Assembly: GCF_900116875.1 (NCBI RefSeq)
Contig: NZ_FPCC01000020.1
Location: 1-57,087 of the forward strand
From: Butyrivibrio sp. INlla21
GTDB taxonomy: Bacteria > Bacillota > Clostridia > Lachnospirales > Lachnospiraceae
Reading direction: 5' to 3'
Length of the DNA stretch: 57,087 nt
Positions 43,059 to 52,404 of this stretch are shown piece after piece (the first letter of the stretch is position 1; each line of letters opens with the position of its first letter). Under the pieces are notes generated by a model. The model ran no database searches and was not told the DNA's origin. It saw nothing but the letters and a program-made list of their open reading frames with translations. The position numbers and the translations under genes are program-made.

Positions 43059-44909
43059 ATGTTACTAGATCAGATTAAAGATACGGGTGATATAAAGAAG
43101 ATACCCCAGTCAAAATATCATATTCTTGCGCAGGAGATAAGAGAATTCCTCATAGATAAGATATCTGTGACAGGAGGTCATCTTGCGTCCAATCTGGGTG
43201 CCGTTGAGCTTACAATGGCTCTTCACCTTGCACTTAACCTTCCCAAAGATAAGATCATATGGGACGTTGGACACCAGGCATATACACATAAGATCCTTAC
43301 CGGAAGAAAAGATAAGTTCGATACACTTCGTCAGTTTGGCGGCCTTTCGGGCTTTCCAAAAAGATGCGAGTCAGACACTGACTGTTTTGATACGGGACAC
43401 AGCTCCAATTCTATCTCAGCGGGACTTGGTATGGTAAAGGCCAGAGATCTTGCCGGAGACGACTATGCTGTTGTATCCGTTATAGGTGACGGTTCTCTTA
43501 CGGGCGGTCTTGCTTACGAAGCGCTCAACAACGCTTCCAAGCTTGATACCAATTTCATCATTATCTTAAATGATAATGAGATGTCCATCTCGGAGAGTGT
43601 CGGAGGTATGAGAAAGTACCTCAACAACGTTCGTACCGCACAGGGATATCTTACTCTTAAAGAGGACGTTTTTGCCCAGGTCGGAAATAACCACAAGGTT
43701 GTTGAGAGCATCAGAAGAGCCAAGAACTCTTTTAAACAGCTCTTTATCCCCGGGATGGTATTTGAGAACCTCGGTATCACTTACCTCGGACCTGTTGACG
43801 GTCATGATACGGTGAGCCTTGAAAAGACTATTAAAGAGGCCAGAAAAGTCAAAAAGGCCGTTATGATACATGTAATGACCAAGAAGGGTAAGGGCTATGA
43901 GCCTGCGGAAAGGCACCCTGCAAGATTCCACGGAACGGAACCTTTTATCGTAGAGAACGGACTTCCCAGGAACCCGAGAACAACTTCCAATTATCAGGAT
44001 ATCTTCAGTACCGTTATGTGCAAGCTCGGAGCAAGAGATGACAAGGTCGTTGCGATCACGGCTGCGATGGCTGACGGAACGGGACTTAAGAGATTCAGAA
44101 ATATTTATCCCGATAGATTTATTGATGCGGGAATAGCGGAGGAACACGCTGTTTCTTTTGCCGCGGGAATGGCTGCAGGCGGATACAGACCGGTGTTTGC
44201 CGTATATTCATCATTCCTTCAAAGGGCATATGATCAGATCCTTGAGGATGTTTGTCTTCAGAATCTTCCTGTCGTATTTGCAATCGACAGAGCAGGCCTT
44301 GTAGGAAGCGACGGAGAGACGCATCAGGGAATATTTGATGTATCGTTTTTATCATCAATGCCAAACATGCATATAATGGCGCCCAAAAATAAATGGGAGC
44401 TTTCGGATATGCTTAAATATGCGGTCAACTTTGACGGACCTACTGCCGTAAGATATCCAAGGGGCAATGCGTACGACGGCCTTAAGGAATTCCGCGCGCC
44501 TATCGAGATGGGCAAATGTGAGCCTATCTATGAGGAGAAAGATATCTGTCTTCTTGCCGTCGGATGTATGGTCAAGATAGGTGAAGAGGTCAGAGAGATA
44601 CTTAAGAATAACGGACTTAACTGCTCGCTTATAAATGCGAGATTTGTAAAGCCGATAGACACCGATTATATTCATACTGCGTCCGCATCGCACAGACTTC
44701 TTGTAACAATGGAAGAGAATGTCTTGAGCGGCGGCTACGGAGAGAAGGTTCGCGACTACGTTGACGAAAACAGGCTTGATGTCGGAGTTCTTAATATTGC
44801 GATCCCCGATCAGTTTGTAACTCACGGAAGCGTAGACAGACTCCGCAAGGAGCTCAGAATAGATGCACAGTCCATTGCTGAGAGAATAATGCAGGAGATA
44901 CACAGATAA
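43059..44909 (+). CDS. dxs: 1-deoxy-D-xylulose-5-phosphate synthase
   Basis: 616 residues. First MEP-pathway step, thiamine-dependent. The TPP-binding region has GDGSLTGGLAYEALNNA. GHQAYTHKILTGR and SLGTGHS-type motifs lie in the N-terminal half (here TGHSSNSISAGLGM), AEEHAVSFAAGMAAGGYRP in the pyrimidine domain, and a C-terminal transketolase domain. It begins one base after the ispA stop. Confidence 0.97.
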   Translation: MLLDQIKDTGDIKKIPQSKYHILAQEIREFLIDKISVTGGHLASNLGAVELTMALHLALNLPKDKIIWDVGHQAYTHKILTGRKDKFDTLRQFGGLSGFPKRCESDTDCFDTGHSSNSISAGLGMVKARDLAGDDYAVVSVIGDGSLTGGLAYEALNNASKLDTNFIIILNDNEMSISESVGGMRKYLNNVRTAQGYLTLKEDVFAQVGNNHKVVESIRRAKNSFKQLFIPGMVFENLGITYLGPVDGHDTVSLEKTIKEARKVKKAVMIHVMTKKGKGYEPAERHPARFHGTEPFIVENGLPRNPRTTSNYQDIFSTVMCKLGARDDKVVAITAAMADGTGLKRFRNIYPDRFIDAGIAEEHAVSFAAGMAAGGYRPVFAVYSSFLQRAYDQILEDVCLQNLPVVFAIDRAGLVGSDGETHQGIFDVSFLSSMPNMHIMAPKNKWELSDMLKYAVNFDGPTAVRYPRGNAYDGLKEFRAPIEMGKCEPIYEEKDICLLAVGCMVKIGEEVREILKNNGLNCSLINARFVKPIDTDYIHTASASHRLLVTMEENVLSGGYGEKVRDYVDENRLDVGVLNIAIPDQFVTHGSVDRLRKELRIDAQSIAERIMQEIHR

Positions 44910-44912
44910 TTT

Positions 44913-45812
44913 ATGGCAAAGGATAAAGAAAGGCTTGATGTCCTACTTGTAAACAGAGGATTGGCTCCTTCAAGAGAAAAGGCCAAGACTCTCATAATGG
45001 CGGGAGATGTTTTTGTAAACGGACAGAGAGAAGATAAACCCGGAACCACTTTTGAAGAAGCCAAGATAACATCTTTGGAAGTAAGGGGCGATACGCTTCC
45101 TTATGTGAGCAGAGGCGGACTTAAGCTTGAAAAGGCTGTAAACAATTTCGGCTTTTCTCTCGAAGGGAAAGTGTGCATGGATATCGGAGCTTCCACAGGA
45201 GGCTTTACCGACTGCATGCTGCAGAACAAGGCTTCAAAGGTCTATTCCGTCGATGTGGGACACGGACAGCTTGATTGGAAGCTTAGAAGCGATGACAGAG
45301 TTGTCTGCATGGAAAAGACCAATTTCAGATATATGGTAAGAGATGATATTGATGACGATCTGGATTTTGCATCCTGCGATGTTTCTTTTATCTCACTTAC
45401 CAAGATACTTCTTCCCGCAAGGAGACTTCTTAAGGACAACGCACAGATGGTATGTCTTATTAAGCCTCAGTTTGAAGCGGGCAAGGATAAGGTTGGGAAA
45501 AAAGGTGTAGTCAGAGATCCCAAGGTTCATGAAGAGGTTGTGCACAGGATAATTGATTTTGTTCACATCGCGGGCTTTGACGTTCTTCATCTTGATTTTT
45601 CTCCTATAAAGGGACCTGAGGGAAATATCGAGTACCTCGTACATATTGAGAAGAATCCCGAGTACAACGAGAAGGTTTCGCAGCTGTCGGAAGCCGATGG
45701 CGAAAAGATATTAAGGGAAACGGTAGAAAACGGCAGCGGTTATTCTCATGAAAGTGATATGGAGAAGCTTATTAAAGAAACCGTAGACAAGGCACACGGC
45801 AATTTGGATTAA
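44913..45812 (+). CDS. tlyA: TlyA-family rRNA methyltransferase/hemolysin-like protein
   Basis: 299 residues. The N-terminal S4 RNA-binding domain (RLDVLLVNRGLAPSREKAK...) is followed by an FtsJ-like methyltransferase with DIGASTGGFTDCML as SAM motif. IKPQFEAGKDKVGKKGVVRD is the family hallmark. In mycobacteria TlyA 2'-O-methylates 16S and 23S rRNA. The dxs-tlyA-nadK order is conserved in Clostridia. Confidence 0.92.
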   Translation: MAKDKERLDVLLVNRGLAPSREKAKTLIMAGDVFVNGQREDKPGTTFEEAKITSLEVRGDTLPYVSRGGLKLEKAVNNFGFSLEGKVCMDIGASTGGFTDCMLQNKASKVYSVDVGHGQLDWKLRSDDRVVCMEKTNFRYMVRDDIDDDLDFASCDVSFISLTKILLPARRLLKDNAQMVCLIKPQFEAGKDKVGKKGVVRDPKVHEEVVHRIIDFVHIAGFDVLHLDFSPIKGPEGNIEYLVHIEKNPEYNEKVSQLSEADGEKILRETVENGSGYSHESDMEKLIKETVDKAHGNLD

Positions 45813-45829
45813 GCTATTGTGGGGGAGCC

Positions 45830-46675
45830 ATGGAAAAGTTTTGTATAGTCACAAATAAAACTAAGGATAAAAACCTTGAGATTACAGGTTATATCATTAA
45901 ATATCTTGAAGGTCACGGCAAAACCTGTACTATTGCGGAGACTACGGGACGACCGTCGGAAGGTACGATAGGAAGGGACTTTATGAGTTCCATTCCCGAG
46001 GATTCCGATTGCTGCATAGTCTTAGGCGGTGACGGCACAATGCTTGAAGCCGCAAGGAGTCTTGCTTTTCTTGATATTCCCATAATCGGTGTTAACTTAG
46101 GAACTATGGGATATCTTGCCGAGGTTGAAAAGAGCGGTATCGATGAAGCACTTGTAAAGCTTCTGTCGGGAGAGTACGAGACAGAAGACAGAATGATGCT
46201 TCACGGCAGCATAAACGGTAAGAAGGATTATGCGCTGAACGATATCGTAATAACCAGAGCATCTACGATTCAGGCTATTAATTATAATATCTATATTAAC
46301 GATCTTCTTTTGTGTGAGTATCACGCAGACGGAATCATTATTTCAACTCCGACGGGATCTACCGGCTATAACATGTCTGCCGGCGGCCCGATTGTTGAGC
46401 CGTCAGCGAATATGATCCTGCTCACACCCATATGTCCGCATACGCTCAATTCAAGAAGCATGGTGCTTCCTGCAGATGCGAAAGTATCCATCGAGCTGAC
46501 GGACAGCTTTAAGAATAGGAACAGCAAGGTGGTCGCTGCGTATGACGGCGGCGGTATCATCGACATGAAAGTCGGTGACAGGATAGATATCAGGAAATCC
46601 AAGAAGACTACCAAGATATTAAAACTCAACAGAGTTAGCTTTTTGGAAGTTCTAAGTAAGAAATTCAGTATGTGA
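45830..46675 (+). CDS. nadK: NAD kinase
   Basis: 281 residues. VLGGDGTMLEAARSL is the GGDG motif, NLGTMGYLAEVEKSG the second conserved block, and ISTPTGSTGYNMSAGGPIV the NAD-binding loop. It makes NADP, used by Icd and Dxr encoded in this window. GGGGGAG precedes the ATG. Confidence 0.95.
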   Translation: MEKFCIVTNKTKDKNLEITGYIIKYLEGHGKTCTIAETTGRPSEGTIGRDFMSSIPEDSDCCIVLGGDGTMLEAARSLAFLDIPIIGVNLGTMGYLAEVEKSGIDEALVKLLSGEYETEDRMMLHGSINGKKDYALNDIVITRASTIQAINYNIYINDLLLCEYHADGIIISTPTGSTGYNMSAGGPIVEPSANMILLTPICPHTLNSRSMVLPADAKVSIELTDSFKNRNSKVVAAYDGGGIIDMKVGDRIDIRKSKKTTKILKLNRVSFLEVLSKKFSM

Positions 46676-46709
46676 CGACAGCTCTTTTGGCGGAAAGGAT
46701 AATCCGAAA

Positions 46710-47162
46710 ATGAAGAATAAAAGACATGATAAGATCATCGAGATCATCGCATCACACGTTGTAGAGACTCAGGATCAGCTTGCCATGTATTTAAGACAGG
46801 CGGGCTTTGACGTTACTCAGGCGACCATTTCAAGAGATATAAGAAAGATGAAGCTTACCAAGCAGGTTACCGAGGACGGAAGACAGAAGTACGTTTATAC
46901 AACAGCCGATTCGAGTGCTATGCAGGAGAAGTACGTAAGCGTCCTCAAGGCAGGCTTTGTCAGCATGGATGTTGCGCAGAATATTCTCGTTATCAAGACC
47001 GTATCGGGTATGGCGATGGCTCTCGCGACAGCGATCGATGCGCTCAAGTTCAAAGAGATCGTTGGATGTATCGCAGGCGATGACACCATTATGATCGCGA
47101 TAAAGACCAATGAAGAGGCTCAGAAGGTCATGGATACATTACATGACATGATGCAAGAATAA
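46710..47162 (+). CDS. argR: Arginine repressor
   Basis: 150 residues. A winged HTH (about 1-70, GFDVTQATISRDIRKMKLTK) and a C-terminal hexamerisation/arginine-binding domain (IVGCIAGDDTIMIAIKTNEEAQKV). It controls arginine genes elsewhere on the chromosome; its place between nadK and recN is conserved and does not imply a local target. Confidence 0.95.
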   Translation: MKNKRHDKIIEIIASHVVETQDQLAMYLRQAGFDVTQATISRDIRKMKLTKQVTEDGRQKYVYTTADSSAMQEKYVSVLKAGFVSMDVAQNILVIKTVSGMAMALATAIDALKFKEIVGCIAGDDTIMIAIKTNEEAQKVMDTLHDMMQE

Positions 47163-47172
47163 GTGGGGAAAT

Positions 47173-48852
47173 ATGCTATATAGTTTACACGTTAAAAATC
47201 TGGCTCTAATAAAAGAGCAGGAGATAGAGTTTTCGAAGGGGCTTAATATACTTACAGGTGAGACCGGTGCAGGTAAATCAGTGGTTTTGGGCTCTGTTAA
47301 TCTTGCGCTCGGAGCCAAGGCGGATGCTTCTCTTATAAGGACCGGAGAAGAGTCGGCGCTTGTCGAGCTTGTTTTCGGGATCGAAAGCGATGTTCAGAGA
47401 AATGTTTTAAAAGAGATGGATATTCCTGTTGAAGATGATGAGACGATCGTCATTCAGAGAAAGATAATGCAGGGAAGAAGCATTTCCAAGGTTTGCGGAG
47501 AAACGGTTACGGCAAGGCAGCTCAAAGAGATTGCAAATGCCTTTATCAATATTCACGGACAGAACGACAATCAGGAGCTTCTTAAGAAAAAGAAGCATCT
47601 TGAGATTCTCGACGATTACTGTGCGGACAAGACACAGGCTCTTTTTACCGAGTTAAAAGAAAAGTATGCGGATATGAAAAAGCTCGAGGAAGAGCTTGAA
47701 AATACGGATATAGACGAGGCTTCAAGGCTTAGGGAACAGGAGCTTTTGGAATATGAGATAAAAGAGATTACGGATGCGGAGGTCGTTCTCGGAGAGGATG
47801 ACGAGCTTGAGGGAAGCTATCGCAAGATGGTAAATGCCCAGAAGATTTCGGGTGCAGCCAACATGGCTTTGGCTATGACGGGCTCAGGAGAATCGGAGGA
47901 CAGCGCGGCAGACCTCGTGAGCAGGGCGGTCAGAGAGCTTTCATCGGTTGCTTCATATGACGATGAGCTTGAGGACGTCGTGTCACAGATTTCCGATGTT
48001 GAGAATCTTTTGACTGATTTTAATCGCAGTCTTTCTGCGTATATCTCGGGACTTGAGTTTGACGATGAGAAGTTTAAGACCTGCGAGGACAGGCTTAATA
48101 TACTGAATCACCTTAAGGATAAGTACGGCGGAAGCTTGGAAGCAGTGCTTAAATACCTTGATGAGAAGACGGAAAAGCTTGATGCGCTAAACGACCTTGA
48201 TGCGCACAGAGCTGCTCTTAAGAAGAATCTGGAAGAGAGAAAAAAGCAGGTTACAGAGCTTTGCAAGAAGATATCGGATATAAGAAAAGAGTCGGCAAAA
48301 GAGCTTGAGAAGAAGCTAATTGCTGCGCTTATAGATCTTAATTTCCTTGATGTTAAGTTTGAGATTCAGATAGATTATGATGAGAATATGATATCGAGCA
48401 GGGGCTGTGATGATGTGAGATTCATGATATCAACGAACCCCGGCGAGAGTCTTAGGGCACTTGATGATATCGCAAGCGGCGGTGAGCTTTCAAGAATTAT
48501 GCTTGCGCTTAAGACTGTTGTTGCAGACAAGGACGATATCAGCACGCTTATCTTTGATGAGATTGATGCGGGTATCAGCGGAAAGACGGCGTGGATGGTC
48601 GCAGGTAAGCTCGGCGAGCTGTCTTGTGATCACCAGATCATTTGCATTACGCATCTTGCGCAGATCGCGGCGATGGCCGATTCTCATTACATGATCGAGA
48701 AAGGTCTTTCTGACGGAAGAACCGTTACAAGTATTTATAAGCTTGACGGTGAGCAGTCGGAGAGAGAAATAGCCAGACTCCTTGGCGGCGAAGAGATCAC
48801 CGAGGCTTCACTTACAAACGCACGAGAACTTATAGAAAAGGCAAAGAGATGA
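47173..48852 (+). CDS. recN: DNA repair protein RecN
   Basis: 559 residues, SMC-like. Walker A is GETGAGKS (about 32-39) and the signature ASGGELSRIMLALK precedes Walker B LIFDEIDAGISGKTA. Between them lies a long coiled-coil of charged residues (about 150-350). It acts in double-strand break repair. The stop codon overlaps the next start (ATGA). Confidence 0.96.
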   Translation: MLYSLHVKNLALIKEQEIEFSKGLNILTGETGAGKSVVLGSVNLALGAKADASLIRTGEESALVELVFGIESDVQRNVLKEMDIPVEDDETIVIQRKIMQGRSISKVCGETVTARQLKEIANAFINIHGQNDNQELLKKKKHLEILDDYCADKTQALFTELKEKYADMKKLEEELENTDIDEASRLREQELLEYEIKEITDAEVVLGEDDELEGSYRKMVNAQKISGAANMALAMTGSGESEDSAADLVSRAVRELSSVASYDDELEDVVSQISDVENLLTDFNRSLSAYISGLEFDDEKFKTCEDRLNILNHLKDKYGGSLEAVLKYLDEKTEKLDALNDLDAHRAALKKNLEERKKQVTELCKKISDIRKESAKELEKKLIAALIDLNFLDVKFEIQIDYDENMISSRGCDDVRFMISTNPGESLRALDDIASGGELSRIMLALKTVVADKDDISTLIFDEIDAGISGKTAWMVAGKLGELSCDHQIICITHLAQIAAMADSHYMIEKGLSDGRTVTSIYKLDGEQSEREIARLLGGEEITEASLTNARELIEKAKR

Positions 48853-49508
48853 CAATTGACAATGACGATCTTATAAACAGCATAATGGCGTCACTTGGAA
48901 GGATAGATGCGATAAAGCTCGAGGACATTCCGAACATCGATCTTTATATGGATCAGCTTACGACGTTCATGGATGAGAGGCTCAAGAAGGCAACTCGTCA
49001 TCCGGGCGAAGACAAGATCCTTACGAAGACGATGATCAACAACTATGCCAAGAACGATCTTTTACCTCCTCCCGTAAGGAAGAAGTATTCCAAGGATCAC
49101 CTTATACTCCTCATCTTTATCTTTTACCTTAAAAATATCCTGTCGATAAATGACATTCAGACTCTGCTTGAGCCTTTAAAGAACAGGTTCCATCACAGCG
49201 ACGACGAGCTTAACTTAAGCAAGATCTATGAGCTTGCGTATGAGCTTCAAAAAGAGGAGCTTGAGCCTTGTATCGACGATCTTAAGAAGAAGTACGAGAA
49301 GTCGCTTACGACATTTGAGGATGACAATCTTTCGGATGAAGAGAAAAAGAAGATGCAGATGTTTTCTTTTATCACTCTTTTATCCTACGATGTTTATGTC
49401 AAAAAGCTCCTCATAGAGAAGATCCTCGACAATATCACGGGCGCCGGGGATGATGCGGCTAAGGACAAGAAAAAAGAAAAGCCCGCGAAAGATAAGAAGA
49501 GCAAATAG
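48849..49508 (+). CDS. DUF1836 domain-containing protein
   Basis: 219 residues. The segment NNYAKNDLLPPPVRKKYS followed by HLILLIFIFYLKNILSINDI is the DUF1836 pattern, a Firmicutes family with a MerR-like helix-turn-helix appearance. The C-terminus is a Lys/Asp-rich tail. Its biochemical function is unknown. It is coupled to recN by a 4-base overlap. Confidence 0.88.
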   Translation: MTIDNDDLINSIMASLGRIDAIKLEDIPNIDLYMDQLTTFMDERLKKATRHPGEDKILTKTMINNYAKNDLLPPPVRKKYSKDHLILLIFIFYLKNILSINDIQTLLEPLKNRFHHSDDELNLSKIYELAYELQKEELEPCIDDLKKKYEKSLTTFEDDNLSDEEKKKMQMFSFITLLSYDVYVKKLLIEKILDNITGAGDDAAKDKKKEKPAKDKKSK

Positions 49509-49560
49509 GCTCCGATGTTTAGTATTAAAAGAAATTAAGAAGCAAGGAAACATAATATAA

Positions 49561-52077
49561 ATGGGAATATACGATACACTTAATTCGCAGCAAAAAAAGG
49601 CGGTACTGCAGACGGAAGGACCGGTTCTGATACTTGCGGGAGCAGGCTCGGGAAAGACAAGGGTTCTTACGCACAGGATCGCTTATCTTATTGATGAGTG
49701 CGGAGTTAATCCATGGAACATCATGGCCATCACGTTCACCAATAAGGCGGCCGGCGAGATGAGGGAGAGAGTAGACAAGATAGTGGGCTTTGGCGCCGAG
49801 AGTATCTGGGTTTCGACTTTCCACTCAAGCTGCGTAAAGATCCTTAGAAGATACGCAGACAGGCTCGGATACGGCACCAATTTTACAATTTACGATACCG
49901 ACGACTCCAAGAGTCTTATGAAAGATATATGCAAAAAATATCAGCTGGAGACCACACAGCTTAAGCTTCGCAGCATTATGGGAAGCATCTCGAGATGTAA
50001 GGATAATCTGGTAACTCCCGAAGAGTATGCATTAAGTACGCAGAATGATTTTATCAAACTCAAGATTTCCAAGGCATATACTGAATATCAGCTCGCTCTT
50101 AAAAAGAACAACGCGATGGATTTTGACGATCTTATCTTTAAGACCGTTGAGCTTTTTAAGTCCAATCCCGATGTGCTTGATAACTATCAGGAGCGCTTTA
50201 GATATATCATGGTCGATGAGTATCAGGATACCAACAATGCGCAGTTCGAGCTTATAAGACTTCTTGCCGATAAGTACAGAAACCTTTGCGTTGTAGGTGA
50301 CGACGACCAGAGTATCTACAGATTCAGAGGCGCCAATATCAGGAATATTCTTGATTTTGAAAAGGTGTACCAAGAGGCGACCGTCATCAAGCTTGAGCAG
50401 AACTACCGCTCAACGCAGCAGATTCTTGATGCGGCCAACGCTGTTATCAGAAATAACTATGGAAGAAAAGACAAGGCTCTTTGGACGGATGAAAAAGACG
50501 GCGAGATCGTGCGCCTTAAGCAGTTTGACACTGCGTATGACGAGGCTACTTTTATTGCCGATGACATCGGAAAGCTTATGAGAAACGGTAAGCTTCGTTA
50601 CAGCGAGACGGCTGTTTTGTACAGAACCAATGCGCAGTCCCGACTCCTTGAAGAGAAGTTTGTCTTAAACGGAATCCCTTACGATATCGTAGGCGGAACC
50701 AATTTCTATTCAAGAAAAGAGATAAAAGATCTTTTGGCTTATCTTAAGACTATCGATAACGGTCTTGATGATGTTGCGGTTAAAAGAATCATCAACGTGC
50801 CAAGACGCGGTATCGGCGCTACTACAATAGAGCATGTTCAGAGCTATGCCGATGAGAGACAGATAAGCTTTTACGATGCGATGTGCGAGGCAGATCAGAT
50901 CGTTGCGGTTAACAGAAGCGCGTCCAAGCTCACTGATTTCGTTACGATGATCAGGGCGTTCAGGACCAAGATGAAGAGCTATTCTCTTGAAGAGCTCCTC
51001 AAGGATGTCCTTGATGTTACGGGATACATGGAGTATCTTAGGTCACTTGATGACGATACCGATGAAGAGAGTAACGACAGAGCCGCCAACGTTGATGAGC
51101 TTATTTCCAAGATCGCTGCTTATGAAGAAAACGAAGAGATTGAGCAACCCACTCTTTCAGGCTTCCTTGAAGAGGTTGCGCTCGTATCGGATATAGACAG
51201 GATCGGAGAGGACAATGAAAAGGTCCTTCTCATGACCATACACAGTGCCAAGGGACTTGAGTTTGAGCACGTTTATATCGCAGGAATGGAAGAGGGAGTT
51301 TTCCCTTCATATATGACACTCGGTAACGAGGATTCGGACCCCGAGGGCGTCGAAGAGGAAAGGCGTCTTGCTTATGTTGCGATAACAAGAGCCAAGAAAA
51401 ATCTTACCCTCACTGCCGCAAGGCGTCGTATGGTGCGCGGTGAGACTCAGTATAACAGGGTCAGCAGGTTCATAACGGAGATTCCCAGGAACCTTTTGGA
51501 TGAATCAAATGTATCGACTTCACCGTCGTTTTTATTCGATGACGGCGAGACGATCGATGAGTACGAGAGCGTTGAGGATACGTTTGGAAGAAGCGGAAGC
51601 AGCGCGTACGGCGGAGGTTCGAGGTCTTCAAGCGGATACGGCTCAGGTTCCGGAGCGTACGGCGGAAGTGGTTCACACGGTGGAGTGTCAGGATACGGTT
51701 CTTACGGCGGTTCATCTAGATCGGGCGCCGGCTCCAATGGCGGGGCGAGGTCCGAACTGGCAAATACCTACAAGCTCAAGGCTACTCCCAAGCCCGTGAA
51801 GAAGATTCCGAGGGCGGTGCCGTCCGAGAAGCCTTATATTGCAGGTGTTGCAAAGACTCATGCAAGAGGAAGCCTTGCGGGACTTTCCAAGGGCATGCCT
51901 CAGGTGGCTCAAAAGCCCGATTATGTAGTAGGAGACAAGGTTAGCCACGTTAAATACGGCATCGGAACAGTAACGGACCTTCAGGAAGGACCAAGAGACT
52001 ACAAGGTTACCGTAATGTTCGATGAAGTCGGACAGAAGGTCATGTATGCCGCTTTTGCCAAATTGCAGAAGGTATAA
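49561..52077 (+). CDS. pcrA: ATP-dependent DNA helicase PcrA/UvrD
   Basis: 838 residues. Walker A GAGSGKTR (27-34), FTNKAAGEMRERV, VDEYQDTN (Walker B), DDDQSIYRFRGA, EQNYRST and VAITRAKKNL are the SF1A helicase motifs in order. After the core comes a Gly/Ser/Tyr-rich linker (about 675-735, many SGG/YGG units). Then a C-terminal Tudor-like domain begins at VVGDKVSHVKYGIGTV, known in PcrA to contact RNA polymerase. It acts in repair and replication-transcription conflict resolution. Confidence 0.96.
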   Translation: MGIYDTLNSQQKKAVLQTEGPVLILAGAGSGKTRVLTHRIAYLIDECGVNPWNIMAITFTNKAAGEMRERVDKIVGFGAESIWVSTFHSSCVKILRRYADRLGYGTNFTIYDTDDSKSLMKDICKKYQLETTQLKLRSIMGSISRCKDNLVTPEEYALSTQNDFIKLKISKAYTEYQLALKKNNAMDFDDLIFKTVELFKSNPDVLDNYQERFRYIMVDEYQDTNNAQFELIRLLADKYRNLCVVGDDDQSIYRFRGANIRNILDFEKVYQEATVIKLEQNYRSTQQILDAANAVIRNNYGRKDKALWTDEKDGEIVRLKQFDTAYDEATFIADDIGKLMRNGKLRYSETAVLYRTNAQSRLLEEKFVLNGIPYDIVGGTNFYSRKEIKDLLAYLKTIDNGLDDVAVKRIINVPRRGIGATTIEHVQSYADERQISFYDAMCEADQIVAVNRSASKLTDFVTMIRAFRTKMKSYSLEELLKDVLDVTGYMEYLRSLDDDTDEESNDRAANVDELISKIAAYEENEEIEQPTLSGFLEEVALVSDIDRIGEDNEKVLLMTIHSAKGLEFEHVYIAGMEEGVFPSYMTLGNEDSDPEGVEEERRLAYVAITRAKKNLTLTAARRRMVRGETQYNRVSRFITEIPRNLLDESNVSTSPSFLFDDGETIDEYESVEDTFGRSGSSAYGGGSRSSSGYGSGSGAYGGSGSHGGVSGYGSYGGSSRSGAGSNGGARSELANTYKLKATPKPVKKIPRAVPSEKPYIAGVAKTHARGSLAGLSKGMPQVAQKPDYVVGDKVSHVKYGIGTVTDLQEGPRDYKVTVMFDEVGQKVMYAAFAKLQKV

Positions 52078-52128
52078 AGTGTGGTATACTGATATTGATC
52101 ATAGTTTTCAAAAAGAAAGGGGTTATCT

Positions 52129-52395
52129 ATGGAAGTAAAGAACAAGATTGACGACTTAATACAGATGACTAGATTAAATGAACTTCTTGATAAGAGAGAT
52201 GCAGAAAATGCCAAGAAGCCTTCCAACATAATCCTCTGGGTTTTGGCGATTCTTGGTTGCATATCAGCAGTTGCTATCATTGCATATCTCGTATATCAGT
52301 ACATGACACCTGCATACGAGGATGATTTTTATGACGATGATTTCGACGACTTCGAGGATGACTTTGAAGACGAAGATTTCATTAGAGAAAGTTAA
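52129..52395 (+). CDS. Small membrane protein with acidic tail
   Basis: 88 residues. A charged helix (1-31), one membrane segment (about 33-56), then a tail in which nearly every residue is Asp, Glu, Phe or Tyr (62-85). AAAGGGG lies before the ATG. No known domain; small proteins of this shape are often found near pcrA/rlmD in Lachnospiraceae, which is recollection rather than a search result. The phased DDF/DDFED pattern is striking. Confidence 0.75.
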   Translation: MEVKNKIDDLIQMTRLNELLDKRDAENAKKPSNIILWVLAILGCISAVAIIAYLVYQYMTPAYEDDFYDDDFDDFEDDFEDEDFIRES

Positions 52396-52404
52396 GTTGA
52401 CAGC

